Shown in pieces: positions 24,348-34,575 of a stretch of 64,000 nt of DNA. Under the pieces are notes generated by a model that searched no databases, had not been told where the DNA came from, and was given only the letters and a program-made list of their open reading frames with translations. The stretch is from positions 2,976,001 to 3,040,000 of the forward strand of contig NZ_CP034692.1 of assembly GCF_004114375.1 (NCBI RefSeq), given 5' to 3'. This DNA is from Halorubrum sp. BOL3-1 (lineage in GTDB: Archaea > Halobacteriota > Halobacteria > Halobacteriales > Haloferacaceae). How positions within the stretch are numbered: the first letter of the stretch is position 1; every line of letters begins with the position of its first letter. A program made the position numbers and the translations under genes.

Positions 24348-27300
24348 TCGGAGTCACCCCCGTCGCCGTCGAAGTCAAGGTGTCTCCACATCCCGACGGT
24401 CGGGAACCGGACGTCGAACGAGAGGTCCGCCCACTGGCCGGGTGCGTTCTCGTGATACTCGCGGATCCGGTCGAGGTCGACGCTCGGCGCGTCCGGTCTC
24501 GGTTTGTCGTTGTCCGGAAGGTACAGCGTGGGCAGTAGCTGGTAGAGATCCTCGAGGTCCTGGAGGTCGACGAGCCGGAGCCGGAACAGGTCGGTCGTCC
24601 GGGTGACGACCGACTCCAAGGCCCCGCGCGACCAGCCGCCCTCCTCGGGCGGGACCGCGAGCAGGATCGCGTGCGGCGCGACCGCGTCCGGGTCGTCGTA
24701 GTTGAGCGCGACCCCTGTCGTCTCCGTCGTCGTCGGGACGTTCTCGACGTGCTCGTCGACGAACACGCCCGTCACCGGCCCCGTGAAGTCGCCGGCGAAC
24801 CCGTCGCCGAACTGGCCGACGAGCGAGAGTCGGCCGGGGTCGGGCTCCGTCGTCGACAGCCCGACCCACTCCTCGTCGAGCCTGTGCGGGAGCTGGCCGA
24901 CCGAGAGGTCCCGGCGGCGCTCGCCGGTCACGGCCTCCGCGTACGAGAGCGCCCGCCGGAACGTCGCCGGCCGGTCGCGGACGCGACCGATCCGCTGGAG
25001 CCAGGTCTCCGCGGCCAGGGGGTCGCCGCCGGTCAGGTCCGCGCCCCGGCCGAAGGTCGCCGAGAGCTCCGCGCCGTTCGTCGGCTCGAACGCCGGCAGG
25101 ACCGTGAAGTCCTCGCCGAACAGCGCCTCAAGACGGTCGAGCTGGGAGTCGACGGAGGGGACGTCGACGACGTTCCCGCTCCCGTCCCGGTCGGGTGCGA
25201 GCGAGCGCGACCGCCGGTGGACATCGGATACCCGGCCGAGCACCCGTTCCGCCTGCGCGACGAGGACCGCCTCGTCGTCCGCCGTCCCGCCGCGGACGGA
25301 GTTCGGCGTCCCCGCGTACACCCCGAAGTAGGAGACACGCAGGAGCGCGCGGCGGACGCCCTCGAGGAGTCCCCGGCGAAACGCCCGGTCGAACCCGACC
25401 GGCCCGCGGGCCGTCGCCAGGTGTGCTGCCCCCGCGCTCGTCGTGCTCGCGAGCGCGGCCGCGTCGCCCTCGGCCGCGGCGGCGAACGTCGCTCGCGAGT
25501 CGGCCTCGTCGGTCGGCAGCGTTCCCGCCGCCAGCGCGTCGAGGTACGGTTCCAGCAGGAGCCGCCGGAAGACCTCCAGCAGGAACCGGAGGTCGGTGAC
25601 GCCGGTCCCGGGCGGCGTGTCCGCCGGGCCGAAGCCGTCGTCGTCGAGGGTCTCGCGAGCGGCCGCGTCGCCGGCGAGGTAGTCCTCCAGGGTCGACAGC
25701 AGCCCCGGGTCCAGGTCCCCGAAGTCGAGGCCGTTCTCCGATCCGTTCGAGCCGCCGGAGCCACCGGATCCGTCCGACCCGTTCGAGCCGCCGGGTCCGC
25801 CGCTACCTCCGGGTCCGCCGCCCGGTCCGCCGCCGCCGAGGCCGCTACCCCCTCCGAGATCGGGCAGGTCCGAGAGATCGAATCCCACCGGTCCCCCAAG
25901 GGACCCGAGATCCAGCAGGAGCGGGTCGAGATCATAGTACGGCGAGTCGACGCCGGCGGCGGCGACCAGGTCGTCGACCGCGGTCGCGTGATCGAGCGCC
26001 GACGTTCGGACCAGCCGGCGGAAGTCGGCCTCGAAAGCTCCCCGCTCGGGGCCGGTCGGGAACGACTCGGGGTCGTGGACCAGTTGCTCGAAGCGATACG
26101 CGAACCCCGTGGCGTCCTGCAGTTCGGTCGAGAGGTCCTCGACCATCCGCGGGAGGAACTCGGCGAGCGCGGCGAGGTACGCGCGCAGCCGATCGGCGTC
26201 GGCGTCGCGGAACAGCGCGTCGGTCGCCTCGTCGGCCAGGAACCGCGTCAGCGACGGCGCGAACCCGTGCTCGCCGAGCTCGTCGTCGGCGATCATCCCC
26301 GGGCGGTCGAGCGCGGCGGCGAGCCGGTCTTGGCGGTCCTCGTCGGCGATCCGGCTCCGGTTCTCGAAGAACCGGACGCCGCCAGCGCGGTCCGGGCGTC
26401 CGCCGACGCCGAACAGGTCGTCCATCCAGATCCGGCGCAGGCCGTCCGTCGCGGCGTAGACGGCGGCGTCCAGCGCCGTGAGGTCGAACCGCTCCAGCGC
26501 CGGGGTCCCGTCGCCCTCGTCGACGACAGCGGCGACCGCGTCGACGTCGGCCTGCGTGGGCGGCTCGCCCGGCGTCGCGTCCTTCAGGTCGCGCACGAGC
26601 GCGAGCTCCTCGCGGGCGGCGTCCCAGTCGACGGCGTCGCCCGCGAGGTGATCGCGGAGTCTACCGGCGGGCGTCGCCCCGGCGTACGGGTCGAACGCGT
26701 CGGCGTGCCGCGCCAGCCACAGCAGGCCGGGGAGGACGTCGCCCGCGGCGGCCACGCCGCCGGGATCGGCGGCGACGTACCCCCGCCGCGTGGCCTCGAC
26801 GTCGCCGTCGGCGACGACCTCGGCCTCGAAGAACGTCCAGGGGGCGACGTCGTCGAAGCCGACATCGACGACCGCTGTCCCGCGGTCCGCAGTGGTAACC
26901 GTCTCGGTCGCGAACGTCGTGCTCCCGTCCGGCGTCGCGGCCGTCACGTCGACCGCGACCCCGTCGTTGAGGTCGGTCGGGACCCGGATCGACTGGTCTG
27001 GCTCCGGCTCGACGACGAGGTCGTCGGCCGGGAGCACGACGCGGCCCTCGGCGGCGTCGACCACGTCGCCGTCGGCGGTCGCGACCGCCGCGAACGGGGT
27101 CCCCGGTCGGACGTCGTCGAGGTCGAACTCGGCCGCGTACGCGCCGTCGCCGTCGGCGGTGACCGTCGCCTGTCTGGTGAACCGCTCGACGCCGCTCGTG
27201 CTCCAGACCCGGACCGTCACCGACTCGCCGGGATCGGCCTGGCCCGACACCGCCCGAGCCGCGAGCGGGTGGACCGTGACCGCGGCGTCGACCGCGTCCG

Positions 27301-28216
27301 GGTCGGTCGGTCCCGCGGGGAACTCGTCGGCGACGGCGCGCAGTTCGTCGATCAGCGTGTCCGGGTCCTCGTCCAGCGCGTCCGCGGCGGTCGTCGCGAC
27401 GTGCGTCGCGCCGTCGACGGGGACGGCGTCCCGGAACGTCCCGACCGCCTCGCGGAGGCTCGCGACGCCCTCGGTGACGGTCGTCTCGTCGTCGTCGTCG
27501 ACGTCGAACCGAGCGACCCGGTTCTCCAGCAGCGCGCCCGCCGCGGCCAGGGTCCGCTGGGCGTCGCGCGCGCGGTCCGCGAGCCCGACGGCGGTCGCGT
27601 CCGTGTACCCCTCGTCGCCGCGCTCTCCGGGGTGGTTCAGGTCGGTCGCGTCGAGCGGGCGGCCGTCGCTCACCAGCTCCCGGAACGTCCGGGCGACCTC
27701 CAGGAACTCGGCGACCGTGAGAGGGTCGTCCCCGTCGGCGTCGGGCGAGACCGTCTCGAAGCCGAGTTCGAGCGACGCCCGGTCGGGGACGGGCGGATCA
27801 GACGCCGGCGGATCGCGCGACAGGTGGTAGTCGAACCGCTTCTCGAGCTCCGACGCGCCGGCGTCGTCGCGCGGCTGGGAGAGCGCGAGGGCGTCGAGCG
27901 GTGACAGCGCGAGGTCCGCGAGCGTCGCCCCGGTCGTCGCGGTGTGGGTCACCGGCGACGGCGCGGCCGGCTCGGTCCGGACGAGCAGCGCGGGGACACC
28001 GGCGTCGGCCGCCTTGACCGCCAGCGTGAGCTCGGTCTCGTCCACCGACGCCACGCGCAGGACCGTCTCCCCCGCGATCGACCCGTCGGCCGCGATCGCC
28101 GGCAGCGACAGCGCGTCGCCGCGGACGACGCCGCCGGACGTGGCGTCGGCGTCCGCGCGGGCGACGTGGGTCAGTGCCCCTGCGATCCCACGCCGGTCGC
28201 GACCCCGTGAGACCAC
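24344..28216 (-). CDS. Giant-operon protein 5: 3' half of a frameshifted giant gene
   Basis: A 1,290-codon frame that most likely continues the protein encoded at 28171-34575. Its apparent start (GTG 28216) lies 46 bases inside the upstream frame, unlike the 4-base overlaps elsewhere. Its first ~85 residues complete a repeat unit begun upstream. Two Ig-like beta domains follow (about residues 330-410 and 410-490, e.g. GESVTVRVWSTSG and DVAPWTFFEAEVVADGD). Long helical regions come next, then a Gly/Ser-rich hinge (~residues 785-830) and a helical C-terminal third ending in the four-base overlap with the 772-residue gene. No signal peptide or catalytic motif is seen. Function unknown. Confidence 0.75.
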   Translation of the reverse strand: MVSRGRDRRGIAGALTHVARADADATSGGVVRGDALSLPAIAADGSIAGETVLRVASVDETELTLAVKAADAGVPALLVRTEPAAPSPVTHTATTGATLADLALSPLDALALSQPRDDAGASELEKRFDYHLSRDPPASDPPVPDRASLELGFETVSPDADGDDPLTVAEFLEVARTFRELVSDGRPLDATDLNHPGERGDEGYTDATAVGLADRARDAQRTLAAAGALLENRVARFDVDDDDETTVTEGVASLREAVGTFRDAVPVDGATHVATTAADALDEDPDTLIDELRAVADEFPAGPTDPDAVDAAVTVHPLAARAVSGQADPGESVTVRVWSTSGVERFTRQATVTADGDGAYAAEFDLDDVRPGTPFAAVATADGDVVDAAEGRVVLPADDLVVEPEPDQSIRVPTDLNDGVAVDVTAATPDGSTTFATETVTTADRGTAVVDVGFDDVAPWTFFEAEVVADGDVEATRRGYVAADPGGVAAAGDVLPGLLWLARHADAFDPYAGATPAGRLRDHLAGDAVDWDAAREELALVRDLKDATPGEPPTQADVDAVAAVVDEGDGTPALERFDLTALDAAVYAATDGLRRIWMDDLFGVGGRPDRAGGVRFFENRSRIADEDRQDRLAAALDRPGMIADDELGEHGFAPSLTRFLADEATDALFRDADADRLRAYLAALAEFLPRMVEDLSTELQDATGFAYRFEQLVHDPESFPTGPERGAFEADFRRLVRTSALDHATAVDDLVAAAGVDSPYYDLDPLLLDLGSLGGPVGFDLSDLPDLGGGSGLGGGGPGGGPGGSGGPGGSNGSDGSGGSGGSNGSENGLDFGDLDPGLLSTLEDYLAGDAAARETLDDDGFGPADTPPGTGVTDLRFLLEVFRRLLLEPYLDALAAGTLPTDEADSRATFAAAAEGDAAALASTTSAGAAHLATARGPVGFDRAFRRGLLEGVRRALLRVSYFGVYAGTPNSVRGGTADDEAVLVAQAERVLGRVSDVHRRSRSLAPDRDGSGNVVDVPSVDSQLDRLEALFGEDFTVLPAFEPTNGAELSATFGRGADLTGGDPLAAETWLQRIGRVRDRPATFRRALSYAEAVTGERRRDLSVGQLPHRLDEEWVGLSTTEPDPGRLSLVGQFGDGFAGDFTGPVTGVFVDEHVENVPTTTETTGVALNYDDPDAVAPHAILLAVPPEEGGWSRGALESVVTRTTDLFRLRLVDLQDLEDLYQLLPTLYLPDNDKPRPDAPSVDLDRIREYHENAPGQWADLSFDVRFPTVGMWRHLDFDGDGGDSE

Positions 28217-29235
28217 CCGGCGGTCGTCGTGTTCGCGGGCGGACCGGTCGCCGTCGCCCCGGCGACGGCCCCCACCTCGACCGCGCCGGCGCGGGAGCCC
28301 GTGGGGACCGTGATCTCGTCGCCCTCGGCGACCGATCCGGGGGCGACCGTCTCGACGCCCGGCGACGGGACGGGATCCGGGGTCTCCACCGCGACGTAGG
28401 TCAGGACCCGCGAGGCGTCGGTCGCGGACCCCGCGTGGACGTCGTCCACCGAGAGCTTGAGCGACGTCCCGAGCGACGTGACCTCGGCGGTCGTCGTCCC
28501 GGCGAGGCTCCCGCCGGCGACGTACGGGAGCTGGATCGCGCGGTCGTCCCTGACGCCGGCGACCGCGTCGCCGGTGGCGGCGCCGACGCCCGCGGACGCG
28601 ACGTGCTGTGCGACGTCTCCGTCCGCGGCCGCGGCGAACCCGTGCGAGAGCCCGACGGTGCCGGTCGTCGTCTCGGGCGTCCCGACCGCCGTCGAAACCG
28701 TCGTCCCGATCAGCGTCACGCGGTCCGCGTCGACGTCGAGCGGCTCCGAGACGGTCCCCGTCGCCGTCGGCGTCGCCAGGTGGCCCACGTCGACGCCGAC
28801 CGGGTTTCCGAGCGAGTACGCGCGGTACCGCACCTGCAGCCCCTCCGGCATCCCGTCCCGCGGATCGAGTGCTGTGACCGCGAGCTCAAACCCGTCGTCG
28901 AGGAACTCGACGTCGGCGGCGAGCCCGCGGGGACCCGCGCCCGCGTCGTGGAGGTGGACGCGGAGCGCCGCGTCGTCGGCGACGCGCCCGCCGCCCTCAT
29001 CGGCCTCCGGGTCGACGTCGACGCTGACGGACCGCTGGTCGACGCCGGAGTCGGTTCGCGCGGCGACACCGTGGGTCCAGCCGGTCGCGCCGCTCGCCGC
29101 CGCCAGCCCGCCCTCGCCGACCGCGTGTGCGACCGTCAGGACGACGAGGTCCGGCTCGAAGTCGAGGTCGGTGACTCGCACTGATCCCGACGACGACGGC
29201 GCGGTGAGGGTGCCGACCGCGACGTCGCGGTCCGC
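27960..29235 (-). repeat. Three tandem ~143-residue protein repeats across the frameshift
   Basis: The repeat begins with a V-x-V-G-x-L strand and a DLDFEPDLVVLTVAHA-like strand, then the core GWTHGVA, then a run ending in DGFELAV and YRAYSLGNPVGVDVG. The second copy has GLSHGFA and the third GWSHGVA. The second half of the third copy (HVARADADATSGGVV, SIAGETVLRVAS, ALLVRTE) is only found in the next frame. The same unit occurs three times in the membrane protein at 43951. Confidence 0.72.
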
Positions 29236-32200
29236 CTCCCACGCGAAGGTCGCCTCGCAGGAGACGCGGCCGGGCTCCGGCAGCGATGACCCGATCCAGC
29301 CGTTCAGGTTCGGCTCGGCGGTCGGCCGCGCCCGGAGCGTCGGCGTGGACGCCGCGTCGGCCTTGAGCGGCGTGCTACCGAGTCCGAGGTCCGGCAGCGA
29401 CGTCGGCGAGACGGTCGGCGTCTCCGGCGTCCAGGCGGCCGGTGGGGTCTCGGTCCCCTGATCCCCGAACGCGACGAACTGGCGGTGGGTGACGCCGACG
29501 TCCTCCCGCGGCGTGTCCGTGACCTCCGGGTCGGCGACCGCGTCGCCCTTCGCCAGGTCGGCGAGGGTGCCGCCCGCCCGCTCGAAGTTCCCCTTGCCGA
29601 GCTGGTGGACGTTCTCCGCGAGCAGCAGGTCCGTCACCGCGTCGACGAGCGCGTCGAGCTCGCCGAGCACGTACAGGAGCTGCTGGCGGGTCGGGTCCGA
29701 CAGCGCCGCGTCGAGGTCGGGTCCGTCCTCGGCCTCGACGCCGCCGAGGAACGCCCCGGGGTCCTCCGCGTCGTCCCAGTCGCGGTAGAGCGCGTAGCCG
29801 TCGACCACGTCGCTCTTCGCGGCCTCGTCCTCGAGGGTCGGGTCGACGTCGCCGTGGTCGAGCTTCCCCTCGGTTCCCGGGTACGCCCGCCGGAAGTCCC
29901 ACTTGTACTGTACCAGGTTGATCGAGTCCGTCGTCGGGTCCCCCTGGGCCACCTCCTCGTTGAACGTCTCCGTCCGCTCGAGGAGCCGCCGCTCGAAGCG
30001 GTACCCGAGTACGTCTCCCATCGCCTGGCCGCGACGAACGGTCGTCAGCACCCGCCTGGCGGCGCGGACTCGCGCCGGGGACAGGTCGACGTCGAGCACC
30101 TCGCGGAGCGTCTCGTCGTCCGCGTGGTTCTTCCGCCCGCTCCGGAGGATCGCGGCCGTCGTCGCCTGCTGGGGCGAGGGCGCGTGGACGTACTCCGCCT
30201 CCGCGCCGGTGACGTCCCCGGTCTCGTCGGCGGCGCGGAGGTCCTCGACGAAGCCGTACGCGCCGACGAACGTCGCCGGCGTCGGGACCTCCTCGTCGGT
30301 CGAGTCGTCCTCGTTCTCCCCTTCCTCGACGGTCTCCTCGTCCTGCTCGTCCTCGACGGTTTCTCCCCCCTCCTCGACCGTTCCGTCCGGCGGCTGCCGG
30401 TCCCCGGCGCCGGTCGTCGACAGCCGGCTCCCCGCGTCGGTGAGCGACCCGAGGTCGTACTCGGTGCCGGATCCGCCGACGACGATCCGACCGTCGTCGG
30501 TGACGGACACGTCGCTCCCGCCGAGGTCGGGGAGGCGGTCGACGGCGCGCTCCGCGGGGGTGCGTCCGGCGACGCCGGGCGCGCCGGCGAAGTGGCGGCC
30601 GACGAAGGCGTAGTCGTCGCCGTCGTAGAGGGCGGCCTCCTGCCGCTCCCGGAGCTCGTAGAGCCGGCGCGTCGCCAGCGACGTCCGCCAGGCGTCGAGC
30701 CGGTGACTCGTCAGCTCCAAGGTCTCACCCATCAGCCGGCCCAGCGTCTCCGCGTCCAGCGTCCGTAGGTGGGCCAGCCCGTCGAACAGCTCCGCCAGCC
30801 GCGGGTCCAGCGGCGGGTCGGTCGCCCCCGGCCGGCAGGTGTCCCAGAGGAGCTCCGCGTACGACCCGTCCTCGACGGGTAGCCAGTCCGGCGGCGAGTC
30901 CGCCAGCGCGCTCCAGACCGTCCGCGTGTCGTCGTCGTGGACCGAGGGATCGGGGACCGGCTGCTGGGCCGGACCGTCCTCACTGCCGGCCAGTCCCGAG
31001 AGGAAGCCCTCCTCGCCGGCGGGGAACAGGTCCTCGTCGAACGCGGTCCCGAGCCGGATCCGCGCGCCGACGTACCCCTGGAGCGTCGCGAAGCGGGTCA
31101 GCTGCTTGAACAGCGTGTTCTGCAGGCCCAGGCTCCCGGTCCGGACCAGCACCCACCCCTTCTGCGCGTAGGTCACCACCTCGTCCAGACCGAGCCCGTA
31201 CTCGAAGGAGAACGCCCCGCTCTCGAACAGCTCCCGGAGCCGTCCGTGTTCCGGCTCCGTGAGCACGAGGTACAGCGCGACCTGGCCGTCGCTCGCGAGG
31301 GCGGAGTTGCCCGGGAGCGACACCCCCGACGTGTCCGCCACCGCGTCGCGGTCGACCGTGATCGCGTCGAAGTCGAACGCGTAGCCCAGGTAGCGGAGGA
31401 ACTCCACGCTGGTGTCCCCGAGCGGCTGGCGCTCGGGCGACAGCAGCATGTCGAGGTACTCGGGGGCGCGCGTGTCGATGAGCCAGGGCACGTCGCCCTC
31501 GTCGCGGTCGGCGGTCCGCGCGGTCGACCCGGACGCCGTCGCCGGCGAGTACAGCCAGCCGAGCCGCGGGTCCAGGTCGGTCAGGTCGTTCTCCGTGAGC
31601 GACCGGCGGATCTCGGCTATCTGGGCCCGGAACGTCGGGTTCCATATCGGGGCGAAGTGCCCGCCGGCCACGGCGTCCCGCTGACGAACGGTCTCGTCGA
31701 CGTACTCGTCCGCGGTCGCCTCCCGCCCGAGGATGTCCTCGATCACCGACGGCGGGTCGTCGCCGGTCGCCCGGTCGACGTCGGCGGCCGCGTCCCGCCA
31801 GGCGGGCTCGAACGTCTCGAGCAGGGAGTCGATCCGCGCGGGGATGTCGTGGTCTCGACGTAGGTAGCGCGGTCGGAGGAAAACGCCCTCGGCCATCTCA
31901 GGTCCGACCACCGGCCCGCCGTCGGGGACGGGGGGGTCGTCCTCGTCGACGACCGGCGGCGCGGCGCGGCTCTTGAACGCCGCGAACGACTGCGGGGTCA
32001 CGGGATCGAAGCTGGACCCGTACAGGCCCTCGGAGACCGTCCGCGTCGTCTCGGCCGTCAGGACGCCGTAGCCGGACCGCGAGACGCTCCCGACGACGTC
32101 CGTCGCCGTCGTCTTCTCCGTTCGGGTCGCGTCGGTCGGCTCGGGCCCGTGGTCGCCCTCGCGTCGTCGCTCGCGTTTCTCCTCGCGCTCACGCTTCTCC

Positions 32201-34575
32201 TCTCGCTCGCCTACGACGTCCTCCCCTTCGCTCACCGGCCCGGTCGGGAGGGCGTCGGTCCCGCCGATCGGGGTCGCGACGGCGTCGCTCAGGTCGAGGT
32301 CGACACCGACGAACGGCCCCCAGTCGATCCCGCCCGTCCCGTCCCAGTCGATCCCGTCGTCCCCGTCGTCGATCTCCGCGTCGGAACTCGCGTTCACGGG
32401 GAGGAGCCCGTACGGCTGTCGGCCGACGCGGATGGGCGGGAATGGACCGCCAGCCCGGACGTACCGCACGAAGTGCCGGCGCATGGCGTCGGTCCATTTC
32501 AGCCCCTCGGCGAGGCTCATCATCGGGTCGTCCGGGAAGCCGGCGGCGTCGACGCCGTCGACGGCGTCCCAGATGCTGTCGAGCTCGGTCCACCGGTTCG
32601 ACACGACGACGTTCCGCAGGTAGTACCCGACCGTCGCCGGCCACAGGACGGAGTTCATCTGGCGGGCGTTGGCCTGCGTCGCGCCGTCCGCCCCGTCGAC
32701 GTGGGCGAACACGTGGTCGTGTCCCGGCGAGCCGATACCGAGCGCGCGCGAGACGAGGTCGCCGTCGCTGAAGTCGCCGAACGACGCCAGCGGCTCGCCG
32801 CACTCAACCGCCATGCTCGCCAGCGGGTCGTCCGACCGGGTGTATCCCGAGTCGAGGTCGTGGTTGTTCGAGGGCGTCCCGCGGTCGAGGAATTCCAGGC
32901 CGTCCGTGTAGTGGTGGGCGTCGAAGAGCGACTCGAGCGCCTCGGCGCTCGCCGCCTCGTCTCGCGAGGCCGCGACGCCGACGACAACGAGGCGGTCGAA
33001 GACGACCTCGCGCGGATCGGTCCCGTCGAGGTCGTCCGCGGTGATCGTCACCGCCATGCCCGCGTCGAGGGCCTCGTCGTAGTCGGTCATCCAGGACATG
33101 CCCTCCGGCGCGTCGCCCTCGGTCTCCTCCGGCTCGTCCTCGGCGACGGCCTCGGGATCCGGGCCGACCGGGAGCGGCCGGCGGACCGGGTCGCTCTCCG
33201 TGCGCAGCGTCCGGAGGTCGTCGCCGTCGGCGTCCCCCCCGCTCTCGCCGTCCCCGCCGCCCTCACCGCCCTCGGCGTCGACCGGCCGCCACTCGCCGAA
33301 CACCAGCCAGCGGTCCGGGAGGGCCCGCGCCCGCGGCGACTGATTCCAGGAGTCCGGCCGCCGATCGACGTCGGGGAACGACAGCTCCGGAGCGTCGGGA
33401 CTCGGCTCCTCCGGCGGGTCGCCGCGGGTCCACGGCGGCGTCCCGTCGTCCTCCCCGGTCCAGCCGGCGAGTACGTCCGCCGCCCCCGACTCCGGGGCCA
33501 GCGCGTGGACGACGTAGCCGGCCCGCTCGCGGCCGAACCGCTCGACCAGCTGCCGCCAGGCGCGCTCCTTCACCTCGTCGTGGAATGCCGCCGTATCGGC
33601 CGAGAACCGATGCCGGCGCTCCGCGAGGTCCTCGAGCGCACTCACGAGCGCCTCGTCGTCCGGGACCATGTCCCGCCGGGCGGCGGAGAACGGAATGGCC
33701 GGCACGGGGTCGCCGTCGGGCGGGGTTATCTCGATCGTCTCGTGGCACGCGAACCACAGCTGCGCCCAGAAGTTCCGCCCCCATGCCTCCTCGTCGTCGG
33801 TCAGCTCCGGCTCGTGGCTGTCGGCGTGGACCTGGTCGGGGTAGATCCGGACCCGGAGCTCCGCCTCCTCGGGGTCGGTTCGGTTGACGACCGCGTGATG
33901 CGCGTTCGCGACCGTGTCGGCGACCGTCTCCGGTCGGTCCTCGTTCGGCGTGACGAACCGCGTCTCGAGCCGGACCGGAAACAGCGCGATCGGCTGGTCC
34001 GGGAGCGTCGCCACCTCGTCGTCGTGGTCGGCGAGGAAGGCCCCCAGCGCGCCGACGTCCTCGTCCGCCTCGTCCGTCCACCCCGTCTCGTTGAGTTCCG
34101 CGACCCGGTCCTCCCGGAGCGCCCGCGCGGCCCGGAGCAGACGGTCCGCGAGCGACTTCAGCGAGGCGACCTCGTCGCGAGTCCCGTCGGTCAGGACCGC
34201 CTCGGCGTCCGCGGTCACGGCCGCGGCGGTCACCGACTCGTCCGTCACCCACGCTTCGAGGTCGTCGACGAGGGACTCGACGCTCGGCTCGCTCGGCGAG
34301 AGCGACGCGTCGAACGCGGCGACCGGTCCGCCGTCCGTCGGGATCAGCGGCTCCGCCAGGTATGCGAGCTCGGTGCGACGGTCCTCGCCGGCCACGTAGC
34401 GCTCGGCGGTCTCGACGGCGGCCTCGCGGACGGCGTCGGTCGCGTTCCCGCGGTCCATCCGGTCGAGGACGGTCCCCACCGCCGACCGGAGCGCCGCCGC
34501 CTGACTCGCGTCGGTGTCGGCCTCCCCGATCGACCGCTCGATCGAGCGGATGGCCGCCCGGTCAGGGGCGCTCAC
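28171..34575 (-). CDS. Giant-operon protein 4: 2,134-codon 5' part of the giant gene
   Basis: A 2,134-residue frame, cytoplasmic by its lack of signal peptide. After a helical N-terminus comes FPVRLETRF (residues ~199-207) and the block RVRIYPDQVHADSHEPELTD (~242-261), the most conserved-looking part. Long mixed regions with acidic linkers follow, including a Glu-rich spacer around residues 1400-1430. From about residue 1780 there are ~143-residue repeats, each with a G-[WL]-[ST]-H-G-[VF]-A core (near residues 1833, 1977 and 2120). The frame stops at 28171 just after the third core, in the middle of a repeat. The first 4 bases overlap the 1,455-residue gene upstream. No known enzyme domain is seen. 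Confidence 0.82.
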   Translation of the reverse strand: MSAPDRAAIRSIERSIGEADTDASQAAALRSAVGTVLDRMDRGNATDAVREAAVETAERYVAGEDRRTELAYLAEPLIPTDGGPVAAFDASLSPSEPSVESLVDDLEAWVTDESVTAAAVTADAEAVLTDGTRDEVASLKSLADRLLRAARALREDRVAELNETGWTDEADEDVGALGAFLADHDDEVATLPDQPIALFPVRLETRFVTPNEDRPETVADTVANAHHAVVNRTDPEEAELRVRIYPDQVHADSHEPELTDDEEAWGRNFWAQLWFACHETIEITPPDGDPVPAIPFSAARRDMVPDDEALVSALEDLAERRHRFSADTAAFHDEVKERAWRQLVERFGRERAGYVVHALAPESGAADVLAGWTGEDDGTPPWTRGDPPEEPSPDAPELSFPDVDRRPDSWNQSPRARALPDRWLVFGEWRPVDAEGGEGGGDGESGGDADGDDLRTLRTESDPVRRPLPVGPDPEAVAEDEPEETEGDAPEGMSWMTDYDEALDAGMAVTITADDLDGTDPREVVFDRLVVVGVAASRDEAASAEALESLFDAHHYTDGLEFLDRGTPSNNHDLDSGYTRSDDPLASMAVECGEPLASFGDFSDGDLVSRALGIGSPGHDHVFAHVDGADGATQANARQMNSVLWPATVGYYLRNVVVSNRWTELDSIWDAVDGVDAAGFPDDPMMSLAEGLKWTDAMRRHFVRYVRAGGPFPPIRVGRQPYGLLPVNASSDAEIDDGDDGIDWDGTGGIDWGPFVGVDLDLSDAVATPIGGTDALPTGPVSEGEDVVGEREEKREREEKRERRREGDHGPEPTDATRTEKTTATDVVGSVSRSGYGVLTAETTRTVSEGLYGSSFDPVTPQSFAAFKSRAAPPVVDEDDPPVPDGGPVVGPEMAEGVFLRPRYLRRDHDIPARIDSLLETFEPAWRDAAADVDRATGDDPPSVIEDILGREATADEYVDETVRQRDAVAGGHFAPIWNPTFRAQIAEIRRSLTENDLTDLDPRLGWLYSPATASGSTARTADRDEGDVPWLIDTRAPEYLDMLLSPERQPLGDTSVEFLRYLGYAFDFDAITVDRDAVADTSGVSLPGNSALASDGQVALYLVLTEPEHGRLRELFESGAFSFEYGLGLDEVVTYAQKGWVLVRTGSLGLQNTLFKQLTRFATLQGYVGARIRLGTAFDEDLFPAGEEGFLSGLAGSEDGPAQQPVPDPSVHDDDTRTVWSALADSPPDWLPVEDGSYAELLWDTCRPGATDPPLDPRLAELFDGLAHLRTLDAETLGRLMGETLELTSHRLDAWRTSLATRRLYELRERQEAALYDGDDYAFVGRHFAGAPGVAGRTPAERAVDRLPDLGGSDVSVTDDGRIVVGGSGTEYDLGSLTDAGSRLSTTGAGDRQPPDGTVEEGGETVEDEQDEETVEEGENEDDSTDEEVPTPATFVGAYGFVEDLRAADETGDVTGAEAEYVHAPSPQQATTAAILRSGRKNHADDETLREVLDVDLSPARVRAARRVLTTVRRGQAMGDVLGYRFERRLLERTETFNEEVAQGDPTTDSINLVQYKWDFRRAYPGTEGKLDHGDVDPTLEDEAAKSDVVDGYALYRDWDDAEDPGAFLGGVEAEDGPDLDAALSDPTRQQLLYVLGELDALVDAVTDLLLAENVHQLGKGNFERAGGTLADLAKGDAVADPEVTDTPREDVGVTHRQFVAFGDQGTETPPAAWTPETPTVSPTSLPDLGLGSTPLKADAASTPTLRARPTAEPNLNGWIGSSLPEPGRVSCEATFAWEADRDVAVGTLTAPSSSGSVRVTDLDFEPDLVVLTVAHAVGEGGLAAASGATGWTHGVAARTDSGVDQRSVSVDVDPEADEGGGRVADDAALRVHLHDAGAGPRGLAADVEFLDDGFELAVTALDPRDGMPEGLQVRYRAYSLGNPVGVDVGHLATPTATGTVSEPLDVDADRVTLIGTTVSTAVGTPETTTGTVGLSHGFAAAADGDVAQHVASAGVGAATGDAVAGVRDDRAIQLPYVAGGSLAGTTTAEVTSLGTSLKLSVDDVHAGSATDASRVLTYVAVETPDPVPSPGVETVAPGSVAEGDEITVPTGSRAGAVEVGAVAGATATGPPANTTTAGWSHGVATGVGSQGH
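28177..28180 (-). other. Frameshift site in the giant gene (G4 run)
   Basis: On the coding strand a run of four G lies in TCG CAG GGG CAC TGA. One extra G would turn this into CAG GGG GCA CTG ACC CAC and join the two giant frames inside a repeat unit at exactly the expected position. It may be a sequencing error, a real mutation or programmed slippage. Confidence 0.7.

Noticed and set aside
24671-27904. A 1,077-codon plus-strand frame opposite the giant gene
   Set aside because: It mirrors the codon structure of the GC-rich minus-strand gene, is Arg/Val-rich and has no domain pattern; it is a shadow frame.
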